DNA of 64,000 bases, from positions 13,640,001 to 13,704,000 of the forward strand of contig NC_058192.1 in NCBI RefSeq assembly GCF_907165205.1, in the 5' to 3' direction. The position numbers and the translations under genes were made by a program. Positions 43,701 to 58,700 of this stretch are shown here, in pieces (position 1 is the stretch's first letter; each line of letters starts with the position of its first letter). The notes beneath the pieces were generated by a model, which was not told where the DNA came from, made no database searches, and saw only the letters and a list, made by a program, of their open reading frames with translations. The stretch comes from Coccinella septempunctata. Its lineage: Eukaryota; Arthropoda; Insecta; Coleoptera; Coccinellidae.

Positions 43701-46700
43701 TGTTCGTGAGTTTTGTTAAGTTATCTGCATGGAACATATGTTATGCATGTGTTGTTTTAGGAAAAACTGAGATAGAGCATTATACAAATATTTGTCATTG
43801 TATAATGAATTATGTTCTCGATAAAAGACATTGAAACTAAATTATTTTATTCCAAAAACACGAGGCTGTCTATAGTCTATCCAAATCCGAGAGGCCAGCG
43901 TAAACAGACTGACTAACGCGTGATCGTATTTAAGGTACTCCTCTTATTGGTCAAAGCTTCAGGAACGCCATGTTTGCAGGTGGGAGTAATGCAGAACCGC
44001 ATTACGTTTGATTCATTGATTGTATGCGAATTGTTGTGCAGAACTGCAGAGATCATTCATTGCTTTTTCTTTCGTAAATTGGTTTATAGTTGTAGCAAGT
44101 TATTCAAGTTACAAGCATTTAAGATAATGTCAAGTACTGATACTGCTGAGGAATCGCGTGTTGACTTAAGTCCTCCAAAAAAGAGACGTCTGAAACGACA
44201 CTTCAGTGCCGAGATAAAAGATATGATTTTGAATACTTATAAAATTGAGATTATTCAAAATGCAGGAATGTGTTTAAAGGACGTAGAACTCCGAGTTGCT
44301 GAGACACTCGGCATTGGAGCTCGAAGTGTTAGGAGAATTATTTCCGAATACATAAATTCCGGTGTTCTATCACAGCCGGCAACAAATCAAAATCGGACCA
44401 CCAAATGGGAGTCCTTATCAGATTTCGATAAAAATGTAATACGGCGAAAAGTTCACGAGTTTTTCTTCAGAAATGAACACCTGACTATAGAGAAAGTATT
44501 AAAAATAGTTAATGAAGACTCGAACTTGCCAAATTTTAAGAAGAGTACCTTCTCTATAATATTGAAAAAACTTAATTTCAAATATGGACGTCGCCAACGC
44601 AACAGTTTTGTTATGAACCGTGACGACATTAAATGTTGGAGAAGAAACTATCTCACGAAAATTAGGACCTTCCGTGATGAAAACAGGAAGATTTACTGCT
44701 TGGATGAAACTTGGGTAAATGCCGGTCATACTAAATCCAAAGTGTGGACCGATGAAACAGTTACATCTTCTCGGCAAGCGTTACTTGCTGGATTATCTAC
44801 TGGATTAAAAATCCGTCTGGGAAGGTCTTGAATTTTGAGTTTAACCCTCGGTTTCATAAAGCTTGATCAGAGAATCAACGATCGATTGACGGATGAACGT
44901 CAATTAGATTTCAGTCGATAAGTTGGTCATAAGCATTCTGAATATCATTCTTGCACCAAATAATTATCTATACACGCCCATTTGATGATTCTCAACTGCT
45001 ACTCCTCCAATATATTCGGAAATATGAAAGTTTCAATGATTTCCTTCGTGAAATCGAATGCCAAATCGTTGATCGAGCAATCAAAGTTTTGTGAAACTTG
45101 ATGTAAGTACCTTTTTGGTGGAAAACAATTTCAACATTCTTTTTCAAATGAAGCGAATATATTTTTCCAGGCAAAGGGCAAAGAATTATAGTGTGTCATA
45201 TTGGCAGTGACACTGGTTTTTTAACTGGAGGACTCTGGACTTTCCAATCCAAAAAACTGGTGACTACCATGAAGAAATGGATGGTCAGTCCTTCGAAAAG
45301 TGGTCGAGGGTATACTTCCTAAATTGGAGGAAAATTCTATAGTAGTTTTAGATAATGCTCCTTACCATTCAAGGAAAATGGAAAAAATTCTTAATTCACA
45401 ATTCAGAAAGAGTGATATCCAACAATGGTTGAGGGAGAAAAATATTGATTTCACCCCTGACCTCATAAAAGCGCAATAGTTGCAGATAGTCAGGCAGAAC
45501 AAAGAAAACTTTGAAAAATACATCGTGGATGAAACCGCAAAGGCCCAAAATATTACTGTACTTAGATTACCTCCCTACCACTTCGAACTGAACCCTATTG
45601 AATTGATTTGGGCCGATGTCAAGAATTTTGTGGCAGATAAAAACACCACATTTAAAATGGCTGACGTACAAAATCTTTTTCAAGAGGCTCTCTCACGGGT
45701 TACTTCCGAAAGATGGAGAAAGTGCGTGAAACATGTCAAACAAAAAGTTGAGGTAGACATGTGGAAACTGGATAATATTATGGATGATATAACACCAGTC
45801 ATCGTCAACTTAGAGGAAAGTTCTGCATCTTCTGACGACACTACGGGGTAGTCATTTTTACAAAAAAAATATTGTTACACATTTATATACATAGTATTTA
45901 TTAAAGTGGGAACTTTAGATTAATTGTTCATTACTGAGACTCGTAGTCAAGCATACATATTTTTCACCGGAACTGGAACACTCAAAAAGTTTTAAAATAT
46001 AACGCTCTCGGAATTCAATTTATTACTACACCTCTGCGTTATCACGTTCTTGACGCGTGATCATTGCATGCTGCAATGTTTACCGGTGGCCTCTTGGATT
46101 TGGATATACTATAGTTAAAAACTAGCATACCTATATTATTATATATGGTTCCGGAATATCCTCTGAAGGTCTAGTAACTTTTTGGGGCATTCTGCATACG
46201 TCTTAGTATCGGTACGTTATAACTACAACTACGTTATAACTACATTTGGGCATAACATTCTCGTTCCAAGGAACAAGCGGTCAAAAGTATAGGTAAATGA
46301 AAGAAAAGAAATTTTTGCATAAAGATCGTTTTCTTTTTTGAAGCACTCGACAATGAACTCGCCTCGAAACGAAGTCAACCAGCAGTTTATCTTTCAAAAT
46401 GTCAGTTGCAAACTTCATACCGTACCCAGACTTGAAGTCTAGCTTCTTTGAACTCGTGCAAATTCGTATCCCTCCAGTCTAGTCCCGATACATCATGAAA
46501 CTCGTCGCCAGGATATTCGCACGATCTTTCAGGGGGTTTCACTCAAAACTTCTTTTTTCCTACGCCATTTCCACTTCCTCTATTCATTTACCCGAACCCA
46601 TCCCTGTCTATATCGCCGCATTCGTTCAGACAAATTTTTAGGTAATAGGAATATTCACACGAGGCGAAAAATTTATGCGGGCATCAGTTTCCTTCTTATT

Positions 46701-49700
46701 TCCCGAACAGGCTGCAATAAATTTTCAATATATACCTCTTTCGAAAATAGGAATGCCTGGAACTTCGTTCTAACCCCATTCCTAGAATCTCATTCGTCGG
46801 GATAGAAGGGAAAAACATCGGTATGAGATATGAGATCTTCGGTTTCGTCCTGAATGTGTTATACGTCCAGGTTTATTATTGACAAAGCCGACTTCAGAAG
46901 CCGAACGCTCCGAGTGCCTGAACAGAAAACCGAATGAGTTTATCCACTAGGGTGGTTGAAAAGAATTTTGTCTTTCATACTGCCCTACGCTAGCTCTCAA
47001 ATTTTTCTACTTAATGAAAAAATATGCCAATTGAGAGGGGTGCTGTTGCTTATTTATTGAATATCCATAAACGACCATTGAAGGCTACCTAGAGGACTTC
47101 TTCAAAGGTAAAGTTTTTCAGTTTATATTTAACGAATGCAGGTACTAGTAGCCCATCAATATATCTATAAATCTGCAGAATATGTCGGTAAATTACATTA
47201 TATAAGTTATTGTGTAGATTGACAGACGACATTTCGATTTCTGTTCGCAAAACGTCGCCACTCACTCGGACAAAATCCACCTGCAAATCCCGAGTCAGGC
47301 AACCTGACATGTTCACGCTGTAACATCATCAATTAAAAACTATATTCCGAAAATAATTCCATTCGATGAAATCGTTTCTGCAATTTAACTGAATATTACA
47401 TTTTTTATTGATTTTTAACAGCCTGTTTCTTCTCAACTGAGCCAAATTGGAAGAAATGGGTAAAGGGAAAAAATGTCTCTTTTCACCTCAGAAAACTTCT
47501 GTTAAAATATAAGTAAAAGTCAAAGACTCATTCTACATATTGTGGACAGATTACCAGCAGACAGGCGTCGTAGGTGGTACACAATATACAGGGTGACAAT
47601 TTGAGAACTTGAGGTCAATTATGTCGCGACAAGGATGTTTTCAGAGAAAATGCCGGAACAGGTCAATTTTTATTCGAAGGGGGATATATTTTGAGCAGAA
47701 TTGTAAGCCGAAATCTCCTCAACCCCAGCTGTAGGGGCTATCACCCCTTACTTCTTAATGAGGAATAGGGGTGAGATTTACCTCAATTGAAAAATCACTT
47801 GTCCCTCTACATGAATGCTATGGTTTTGCAAATTTTATTGATTCCTTGAAGTAGTAGTTACAGGAGGTGACAATTTGTAAACTTGCCAGGCCAATTAGGT
47901 CTAGACAAGGATGTTTTCAAAGAAGAGACGGAACAGGTTCATTTTTAAAAGGAGGGAGACATATTTGAGCAAAATTGTAAGCGGAAATCTCCTAAAACCT
48001 AAGTGTAGGAGCTATCACCCCTAAATTCTTCATAGGGAATAGAAGGTGAGCTAAACCTCAATTGGAAGACAATATGTCCCTCTACATAATACTATTGTCT
48101 TCCAATTGAGGCATAGCTCACCCTCTATTCCCTATGAAGAATTTAGGGGTGATAGCTCCTACACTTAGGTTTTAGGAGATAGAATAGAGGGTGAGCTAAA
48201 CCTCAATTGGAAGACAATATGTCCCTCTACATAATACTATTGTCTTCCAATTGAGGCATAGCTCACCCTCTATTCCCTATTAAGAATTTAGGGGTGACAA
48301 CCCCTACACCTAAGATCGAGGATATTTTGGCTTACAATTCTGCTAGAAACATGTCCTCCTCCGAATAAAAATTGACCTGTTCCGGCATTTTCTCTGAAAA
48401 CATCCTCGTCGAGACATAATTGGCCTGGCAAATTTTCAAATTGTCAGCCCCTGTAACTACTTCAAGAACTCAATAAAAATTTGCAAACCATACAGTATTC
48501 ATGTAGAGGGTCAAGTAATCTTTCAATTGAGGTGTAGCTCACCCCCTATTACCTATTGAGAATTAAGGGGTGATAGCTCCTACACCTAGAGTAGAGGATA
48601 TTTCGGCTTACAATTCTGCTCAAAATATGTCCCCCTACGAATAGAAATTGACCTGTTCCGGAATTTCCTCTGAAATCATCCTTGTCGTGACATAACTGGC
48701 AAGTTTTCAAATTGTCACCCTGTATGTGCATCCACCAGTCAGTTATTTGATTATTATTTCTATTATTCTGTGGAAACCTTAATTGAATTATGACTTCTTT
48801 TCTTCGCTTATACTCGGATTGATAGTTTTTCCATTAAAATTAAAACTTTAAACTGCGAGTGCAATTGAATTGCATCTCCAAAGAAATTAAGGAATTATTC
48901 ACACAAAAAAACACAACAGAACCGCTTCCGGAACGCGGAACCGCCTTCATCTCCGTCCGAGACATGAATAAAATTAAACGGAATCCTCCTCAAAACTTCC
49001 ATTTCTCGATTTCCAAGACGCATTCAGAACGTTAGAGAAACCCGGTACGAAGGCATAATCTTGTCTTGAAATCGAAGTGAAGACTTAAACTTGTAACTCA
49101 AACTCCATTTCGTTAGGCTTAATAAACTCCGGCTTATTAACTGAAATGAGTCTACGACATCCATAATGCTTTTCCGGGCTCTGACCGGGTCTCAGAGGCT
49201 GCTTTAGGAGGTGCTTGAAAGTTTCTATTTACAAATGACCAGTTTAATTCCTTGGAGGGATTAGAATGAATTTATGCCGAAAACCTTCAGCGCCGACGTT
49301 GGATGTTCACCATAGCTTATAAATTTTCATCACATCATTCGACAAAGAGATATAACTATAAGCAACGTAATGCGTGTGAGGTTCGACGGTTCTTATCGAA
49401 TAATTTGCAATTGAGATTTCTCCCGAAGGAAATACAACATGCAGAAAACAGTTCTTGATTGGAGAAGGCTGTCTACTCTCAGGTGTATTTTAATTTTATA
49501 GCTAGGATATGTTGGATACATGCTTAAGTACCAAAATTTGGGCTTGAACTAAAACTTTCTAAATATATTCAAAATTGTATGAGTTCCTTGGATAAATTCT
49601 TTTATTTTCACAAATTGAGACAGGTATTTCACCTTTGGATGAACTAGAATAATACTAATTGATTAATCCTTTCCTTAACTGATACGTTCTTCGAATATAG

Positions 49701-52700
49701 ATTCTTTCATCATCAATCTAGAAAAGTCTCAGAGCAAATTCTCACATGAAAAGGGAATTTTCCGGACTATTTCAAATAACAATGAGGTTTGGAGAAGAGC
49801 CAGCACTGACTCATCTCCATAACTTCCATTCAGGAACACCAAACCGTGAAAACCAAATAAATTACGTTGAAATCGGCCAAGAAAAACCATATGTGTTTGC
49901 GCTGCATCAAAAAACCCTTGAAATTACCTCATGAGTTCAAAGAAATCGGCGAAATGACGATGTCACAAATAACCGTAACTCCTGCCTCAGACAGAAATCT
50001 GTTTAAGATTCAATATTCCTAAAATAATGTTACGATATCACGAAAGTTTCCTAAGCGAGTGGAGATTTAACATTTTTCCACAAAAGACTCGGATAGTTCC
50101 AGGGTTTTTCTGGGATGTGAATGAGATTGTGGATAGTCTAGGTTGACTGGTATTTTTTGTCTTATGCAAATTAAATAATATCGGCTTAGACGGATTTGAG
50201 CAGAACGGAGAATTATGCAAATTTATGGGATTTTCTTCGTTCTTGGTCTTGGTGCGATACGAGGAGTGAATTTTGTTTCACTTACTTTTCGCATCAGGAT
50301 TTAGAAGATATATAATAACTAGCTTTATTCGAGAAAAGAGGGGTTCCATAAATATGGCGGTACTTAGTTATGAAAATATTATTAGGAATGTTGAATGAGG
50401 ATAGCTACAATTTAAAAATGCACCTATTGAGTGCTTATGAAAGACTGTAGTTTATCCATTCATGCCATAGACACCCCCTGTAACCGCCAATTTAGACGAG
50501 AATCGTTGGGTAGGAGAAAAAAACTTGGCGTGTCAATTACTTCTATACTGTAATGGCGCTTTCCACCAGAATAGCATGTAAGTTTTATGCTAAAGAATAG
50601 GTACTTTTAGCATACACCATTACCATACTAACTCCGCTCAACTTAAACTCTTGTTCACCGTAAAAAGTCACACTTTACAAACTTATAAAGTGGTACTTTA
50701 TCAAGGGATTCGTAACTTGCAAAAGCTACCACGTTTTCGTCTGTGATTGTTTGGTAGATATATATACAATTATTCACTTCCACTTTCCGCTACCAATAAT
50801 TATCTTTTTCCCTAAAAAAATTTTTCTGCACACCATAGATGTCAAAACAGTCGTTCCTTAGTAAGTTAGGGGATCGACTTTCGCTCTATCCCTTTCAACT
50901 AATGATATTAAGACGCCGATACAAGTATCCGCAAATGTTACGACCTGAATTATCATATCTCACTTAAATTTATATAAATTCCGCCTTAATAATGAATAAT
51001 TATTGAGGATTATCAATGCACGTGACTATTTCAACGTTTATGCGCCTCCTAAAATAAAACGTTGGTGGAAATTAAATCGTGGCTATAAGTGTCATTTGAA
51101 TGTCCTCAGGCGTCTATGAAAATTTAGGCATAGTTGTTCGCATATATCTATTATACCTATCTAAGTATATCTATTATATAATAGATATATGGTTGTTCGC
51201 CAATTTTTTGAGGTATCCTTGCAGATTGCGATATTGTGTTAAATATACTTCTCAGATACGCATTCATATATTCTGATATCTGCCAAACAAAAGTTAGGCA
51301 AGATTACAAAAAACGTTCATGAAATGGATTAACTTTTATAATCAATGTGTTTAATTTTTAATCATATTTATTATTCATAGATTCCCCACATTTTTAGCAA
51401 ACTCCATTTTATGAATTGACAATTCCCTTTATTATTGAAATCAAGAATGAAACATTGTGAATAATTTATTACAAAAAATTCCAAGATTTCCGCATGATCA
51501 TTCAAATAAAAATTTATATACAGAGCGATTTCTAACAAATAAATTGAAATCGCAGCAACCTGAGTTATAGAAGAAATTAACAATTAAAGCAAAACAATAT
51601 TTGTTGTCTCTTAGGAAGATTGGCCATTTCGGTAACAATCACATAATAATAATAATAATAATAGAATCAACAATATATGTTCAGAAGATATTAAATGAAG
51701 AAAAACAATTCATGAACAGGTCATTATAGAAATCAAATTATCTGAAAATAAGCATTTGAATGTTTTTCGAACTTGAAGAAGAAAAACAAATGAGCTTTGG
51801 TTTTCATATTTTATATCAAAGAATAACTGAAATATCATTATAGTCATAAAAAAATATAAATATAGATAATCCATTAAATATTACACAAAAGAATTCCTCA
51901 GATAAATGTCACAAACTAATCAGTTCAAACTTAACTACATACTTATTCAACTAGGATCGATAAATAAATATGGTTGATCCATAACATTTTTAGGTACATT
52001 TGAATGAAATAAGGGTCCTACAAATATATATTTTTTAACAATCTCCCAATACACTTCTCCTTTTCCACAATCATTCTTTGTTATCTTACGTATCTGACAC
52101 TTAACATGCTCCTACTTCAGAAAAACAGACAACAATAAAAAGAAAAAATATAGAGAAAATTCAATTATTTTTTCTTTTTCCTCTTCAATTCCTTATCTAC
52201 AATTTTTTTGTCACTTGGCCTTAGTAAAACTTTCAATGGTTTACATTTTTTTCTCATTCTGTATAAACGATTTCTTCTTCGCTTTTTCGCAAGTGTTTGA
52301 AGTTTTTTTTGTAATTCTGCAAGATCAACCCTTTCTACTACAATAGAAAATGATTTGCAGACACAGTTTTTTGATTTCTGAATATCTTTTTTAGACAAAA
52401 TGATAGGGTTTTTCTCAACGTATGTAACAGGATAATTAATTATTTCATTTTTTTCTACATAAGGCTTATTGATGTACCTCTCTAATCTCTGAATTTTACG
52501 TAGCTTAAAATCTTCTGATACACCATGATTCACCCTTTCTGCAAGTAAACGCCCCAATTCAGAAGAAAAAGGCACATTTGTTGAATTATTAAACATGGAC
52601 ATGCTGAAATTAGGGGCGACATTAAATGTTTCAGTATAATGTTCACTATTTCTAGGTCCAAGACCAAAATATTCTAAGAAGTCCGATTTAGAACTTTGTC

Positions 52701-55700
52701 CTGTTGAATTATCTGTGAGGTATAGTGTAGGCACTGCTGTTGGTACTGAATTTTTCTTGTCATTTTTAAATGGACTCTTAACTTTTACAAGCTCGGGTAC
52801 AATACTCTGAAGGGAAGAAATGACAGAGGTCTTAGGCAACTGACGGGAAGACCTGAGGCGATATGTAATCTCGGAAATATTTCCAGTATTTTTAGCCACT
52901 GATGAATGTATTATGTTTCGTTGCACACTATTCTCATTTGATTCATTACATATTTCACGTAAAGGAATCAAGACATCATTCTTGGGTTTCCTCAGATTCT
53001 TCAAGAACTTATAAACTTCGTTAAGAGTAGAATAACCAATTCTCTTTCCAGAACTCAAAACTGATCTGATGACGATATTCGTCCTTCTGTCCGTAATCCC
53101 TGATGTTGAGAGTGTGGCAAACAATTCATTCAAAGTGTCACCTTTGATTTTTCCTGTTTCAATGGATGAAATATACTGCTGAACCAATCTATTGAACTCA
53201 GCATAACTTTCAGTGTACATTGTAGAAAATTTGAATACCCGCTACATTCGATTTGTAATAAAATTGACAATGTCACCTCTTTTAAACTCCCTCCGTTTCC
53301 TTTCGAGATTGACGCACCTACTCCATAACAAGCAACAATTCGGCCGAGGTGAATTAATTTTGGATTAACGAAAGTTTATCAATAATGCTAACACCACCGA
53401 TTGATGTAGATGACCTTAAAACTGTAAAACTAACTAGCAGATGGCGATTTTTGCACCGCCATAACGGTAAATTAGAATGACAGAGTAGAGTGGTCTGTTT
53501 TATCAACTGTCATTACTCCAGCGTTTGCGAACTATACAGTGACCGAACTAAAATGTCGGGAGCCCTCTAGCGATCAATATTGGAGCTTGGACAAGCGCAG
53601 AAATATTGAAACAGGACTCTGCAGCCGGATACGTTCCAACAAGTCAGATTTTTAAATTTTTAAAGAGAAATAAGATTAGAACTTCACTTGTTTAGGAATA
53701 ACAGTGAAGCCGCTCAAAAAAAAATGATATAGGCCACAAAATTTATTCAGTATCATTTGCTTAGAGGTCATGTGAACATATTCAGATCAATAATTGATAT
53801 ATTTATTAGTTTCGCAAATTTCATTTCATTTTGGTTTTTAATCATTCCACAAATTTGTTGTCGATGTAAAACAATATTCACTGGAAGACAAAAAAATTTT
53901 ATATTCAACCAGAAAATTTTCCGGTGTACCGATGCTCCCATCCGCTCATGGGTGAGATGAAAATCCCATACTCGTGAATCGGATGGACCTTTTGTTGCTA
54001 AGGATGATTAGGTTTTCGATGGTTTTTTTATCATAGGGACTAGATTGCCAGGGACTAGATTGCCAAACTGTCCTCCCACAGAAACAAAATTTTTCAAAAA
54101 TAAATGTCTTTTTGTCACCACTTGTAGGTCTTAAGTTTCAACTATTCTCAAGAATTTCTTTCAATAAACTGCAGTGTGACTTGTGCAACTCAATTGGTAG
54201 TTTATTGAATAAAAATATTATTTTGTCCATAGATACTATACTAAAGAGTTTTGTGAACGATTCCATTGACCTACTGTGAATCAGCTATTAATTAGATCCC
54301 TTTATCTTGCAGTTTTGGGCGGCATACGTTCCTTGCGACGCCCAGTACAAAGACGCCGTACAACTGACTCTCGAACAAATCGACGTCATCAGGCGATTAA
54401 CGGAGCTCTACCATCCCAGATTGGCCCTTTGTACTTCGTCAGAAGGTGAGTGGGATCACTTCTGCGAGATAAGTGGGTATTAATTTAATTTGAGAGGGTT
54501 TAATGGTGAAATGGTTCTGAATGTGATTATATCTGGCTGGAGGGGTGTCCTATAGGTGAGCGTTCCACAATTTGCACTTGATAATAATTTAATCACTTCA
54601 CGGATGCCCAGAAATTCCAGAATGGTGTGAGTGGGGATTGTTTGTCATATATCGTGATGTCGACAGCTAGTAAGAATGCAATCCTGATTTGCAGTGTTAA
54701 GGCTTAAGGGTCTTCAAAGGTGAGCCTTTTTTCGATAGAAGGTGAATCTTCGCAAAATTAATAATCTCTTCAAAAATAGCTTTAAAGAAACAATCAAGAT
54801 GGTGGAACTATCATCCCCTAAAGTTGAATGTGAACCCAAAAAATTTGGAGTACGGATCTGTGGGAAGGGGCTCACGATTTCAGATGCGCCAAGCATAGGA
54901 TTGGTGAGATCAGATGAATTATCAATTGAGTGAGAATTGGTGGTTCCATTTTCTGATTTTCCACATCATTCCGGCCATACTAAATTTCAAATTAGGTCCT
55001 TTCGTTTGCATAAAAAGTGTAGCACCTTTTGACTAGGTGTAGTACAGCTCTACACTCGATTTGATTTACACCAGTATAGAGAAGGTGTAGTTTATCTACA
55101 CCTAGTCAAAAGGAGGTAGGTGTAGATAAATAAACTACACCTTCTCTACACTGGTGTACATCAAATCGAGTGTAGAGGTGTAGATAAACTAAACCTAGTC
55201 AAAAGGTGCTACACTTTTTATGCAAACGAAAGGACCTTAAGTTATCAAAAAGGTGATCAATTATTGAATTAATTTGTCAGATTGCAAATACTTTGTTGAA
55301 ATCTCTGTAGTTAAACTGAAAATTAGATAATTTTCTTTTTTCAGAAACGATGAGAATTGAAATATTTTTAATTTATTTATTTTTTTCATTTAATGAAAAA
55401 ATATATGAAGCTCTATACGAAAATATCTACCAAAAATACTTTATTCATTTATTATTCTAGATAACTTGTCTGAAGTCTTCTATGGAAGAATTCATTATGA
55501 GTGTTATAGGTTCTTAAATGTTTTCAATTGAAGAGAAAATGACGAGAAACTTCTATCTTGTGAGCTGAAATAGAACGGTTCTTTCGTTTCACAATAACTC
55601 TAAAAGCTACGAAAAACCTACTACAAAAAATAAGTGATCTAGTAAACCCAAGAAAACGTGTCATCATCGAAGGAGAGTAGGTACTGATAGAGCTCTTTTA

Positions 55701-58700
55701 AATAAAGATAAGAGATAGGTATAGGTACCAATTCTTTGTATTCCATATATGTACATAATCATTTAGTTAAGTTATATATTGTTACATAAATACTTTAATA
55801 ATGTTAATAAAAATTTTTTGGTTATGTACGTTTAAGCCCTTGCAAAATGATGTTTTTTATTATAGGGTGGTTGTTCCTGGGAATATCTTTCTAGTTTTAT
55901 TTTACAGGAAAAAGAAGTTAAAAAATTGTTTAGAACTTTCAATCTGGAGAATTGCCTTAGGATAGGTTAGTGTTATAAACTCATGTGGTTTTTAGAACTT
56001 TTTTTATACATGAATTCAATTATTTGATATTAAGGGGAGAAAGTGTTTGTTAAAATTTGTGAGATGCTAATAAAGGTATTTCTATTATATTAATGAACCT
56101 ACTTGTTAAGATTGACGTAATTTTGAAGTCAACACGAGCAACTCAAGAAAAAAATTTCCGATTTGAAATTACCACTCAAAGAACAAATGGTTCGAACGTG
56201 TCTCCTCCATTTTCGCGTCCCTTATCGAAGGAAATATTGTGTTATTCCTCGCGCTAACGGGGATCATAATTCAATTTTTCAACTGGGAGAAGTTATTTAT
56301 GAGATCCCGTTAATTGTGAGGACTTCCTGCATTGTAAATTATTTTACACTGGCCCGTTTACGAAAAATTTTACTTCTAAATGGGGTATGCAAATCAGGAC
56401 ATCCGTTTTCGGATTTTTAATTTGGCCAGCTTTGTTTCATAGCGTGACCCCTAAGACTTAATGGGAGCTGAGCCCGCTCTGCTGTCGCTATGATAAATTC
56501 CTAGTTGGGATAGAAATTTGCATTCTATTCGCTCGTTGGGGGTAGGTACGACCGAAACCCTTTAAATTGTGTCTTCCCAGCATGGCTTCAAACTGAAAAA
56601 TGATTCGAAGATAAGGCTTAGATGGTGGTAGCTTATTAAAATGAAGATATAGTAGGTACTTGTTGACTGCAATAAAATACGGTTTGTTCTCATTGTTCAC
56701 CGTATTTCTTGCATATGCGTCCATCAGAGAACAAAACAATACAGTCTTACAAAATTGGTATCAAATTATAATTCAGAGATAAGTTGTAGATGGTAAAAAT
56801 GGAATTCTGCTGAAGGCTTAAATACGAAAAAAAAAACACTAATCGGGTTTCATAATCTATAATTCGATCCCAGTATCTATATACTTCATAAAATCCTTTT
56901 TTTTTCCAGAAATTATGAGAGCGCACAAAGACCAAAAGCTCTGTTCCTTAATAGGGGTTGAAGGTGGACACTCTCTTGCTGGTAGTTTGGGAGTGCTCAG
57001 ATCTCTTTATCATATAGGAGTACGATATTTGACACTCACGTCAACCTGCAATACTCCTTGGTAAGTACCGATTCAGTTTTTCCCAATAATCTCTCAAGAT
57101 GAAAAGTTGAAAAACTTCGAATAGATCAGTTTTGATATGTTTCCAAAGTTGATAGACGATCCTATAGTGGTGAAATCTCTGCATATATCTGAATACACTA
57201 GGACCAAATGAATACATGTTTCGGGATATGTAATTCATTTTAGCGAAGATTTCCTAAAAAATGTTAATTATTTCTGATCCATATATTACGAAAGGTCAAA
57301 ACTATGCCTCATGCCATGCCCCAAGATCTCGACAGGCAGCAAAAACAAATTTATAATCACCCGAAGGACTAAGGTCCAAAAACGTATCCCCGAAACTTAA
57401 TATTCATAAAGCCAGGATAATTTCATTTAGTTCCACCTCAGACTGATTAGATCGGTCGTCTAATTTGAATATTCAGAGTTTCTTCGAGGGTGAAAATAGT
57501 TCCCGGACTAATCCCGGTTTACAGTTCCCTCTTACTCTTACCTCTTTGGGTTTCCAAGTCTTCACATGCACTGCTGAACGTGGCCGTTTGCAGGGAATAA
57601 GACATTCGGGTCATCATTTATTCCAGAGCCCTGGAGTATATTGTGAGCAGATATCTGCATGGGACGTCGTTGCTGATTTATAAATGTGCGAAGTTCTTGT
57701 TTAAGTGCACGTAGTGTCATTGCAGATCATTGCATGAATATGGCAAGATATACTAAGTGTGATGCCTAATACATAACATGGCTTCAAAGTCAGGAAATTC
57801 CGGAAATTTTTATGGTGAAAAACGGTTTTAAAAGAAAAGTCATCAATTCTACCATCCTGTTTTTCATTCTTGAGATATACCTTCCCAATCGTCCTTGACA
57901 GCAAAGATATTAAAGGGCAATAACACAGGGAAAGACTTTCTAATACCTCGCATTTCCATGATTTGAACCAATACTGTTGATTGAAGTAATACTTCACTAG
58001 GCATTGCAGTATCTGAGAAGGCTTCCAGGAGGCTAAGTCCTTATTATGCCTAGAATTTTCTCGTCTGAAACATTCCTTGCGCTGGCTTGCAATGGCGAGG
58101 CATTCTGTAACCAGATGAACAGCAGTTTTCTCCTCCTCTGCCCCACAGAATCTATGTTCGTTAGTTTCTGATAAGCCAATTCTAGCCATATGCTTCCTAG
58201 GGCGACAAGGAAACAAGTGAGTAGGCGTAACATATTCTTACTAAGATCCAAATACTTGCAGTTTCAAAATACCGAAGAATTTTTTTGGTATGATCCAGAT
58301 TCCTCGATAGTGTTTCTCTTTTGGTTTCTTCCACCTCCTAAAATTGTTTCTAGTTCCTTCGGCACTCCCGTTTTAGCTTTGGGTTGATGACGTAGGAGTT
58401 CAGTGCTTTGATAGTAGCTTCACTATCAGAATGGATCATTCATACATCTCAAGTATTTCTGCCTGAAAAACACTCTAGAAGGATACATAGCATCGTTTTG
58501 CAGTTTTTCTCAATGTTTATACTTTTTGAATCACAACATCATTAGGTATGTAGGTTCGCTAATGAGATGTACTTGTGTAGAGTGTAGAGATTACCAGACT
58601 CACTTTTATGGTGAGTTTATGCAGAGTTACTAAGAACTAATAACCTTGCATATATTTACCATTAATTAATTCACTTAGGTCTTAGTTCTTAGGAAGCGTG

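Larger units (their letters stand above)
43873..46111 (+). mobile_element. DD82E (Sailor-type) IS630-Tc1-mariner transposon
   Basis: The ends are inverted: the left TAGTCTATCCAAATCCGAGA continues GGCCAGCGTAAAC and ACGCGTGATC; the right end (46030-46111) is the same reversed, with few changes. TA flanks both sides. Length about 2.24 kb, including a 340-base internal insertion. It has one plus-strand transposase reading. Confidence 0.85.
302..54312 (+). other. Dipeptidase intron 1 (about 54 kb), host of nested genes and repeats
   Basis: Bounded by CAG|GTTAGT and TTGCAG|TTTTGG, keeping phase 0. Everything listed between these points lies within this intron: an odorant receptor and an unrecognised ORF on the opposite strand, plus at least fifteen mobile-element insertions. 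Its size fits repeat-driven growth, since I could assign roughly 20 kb of it to identifiable elements. Confidence 0.85.
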
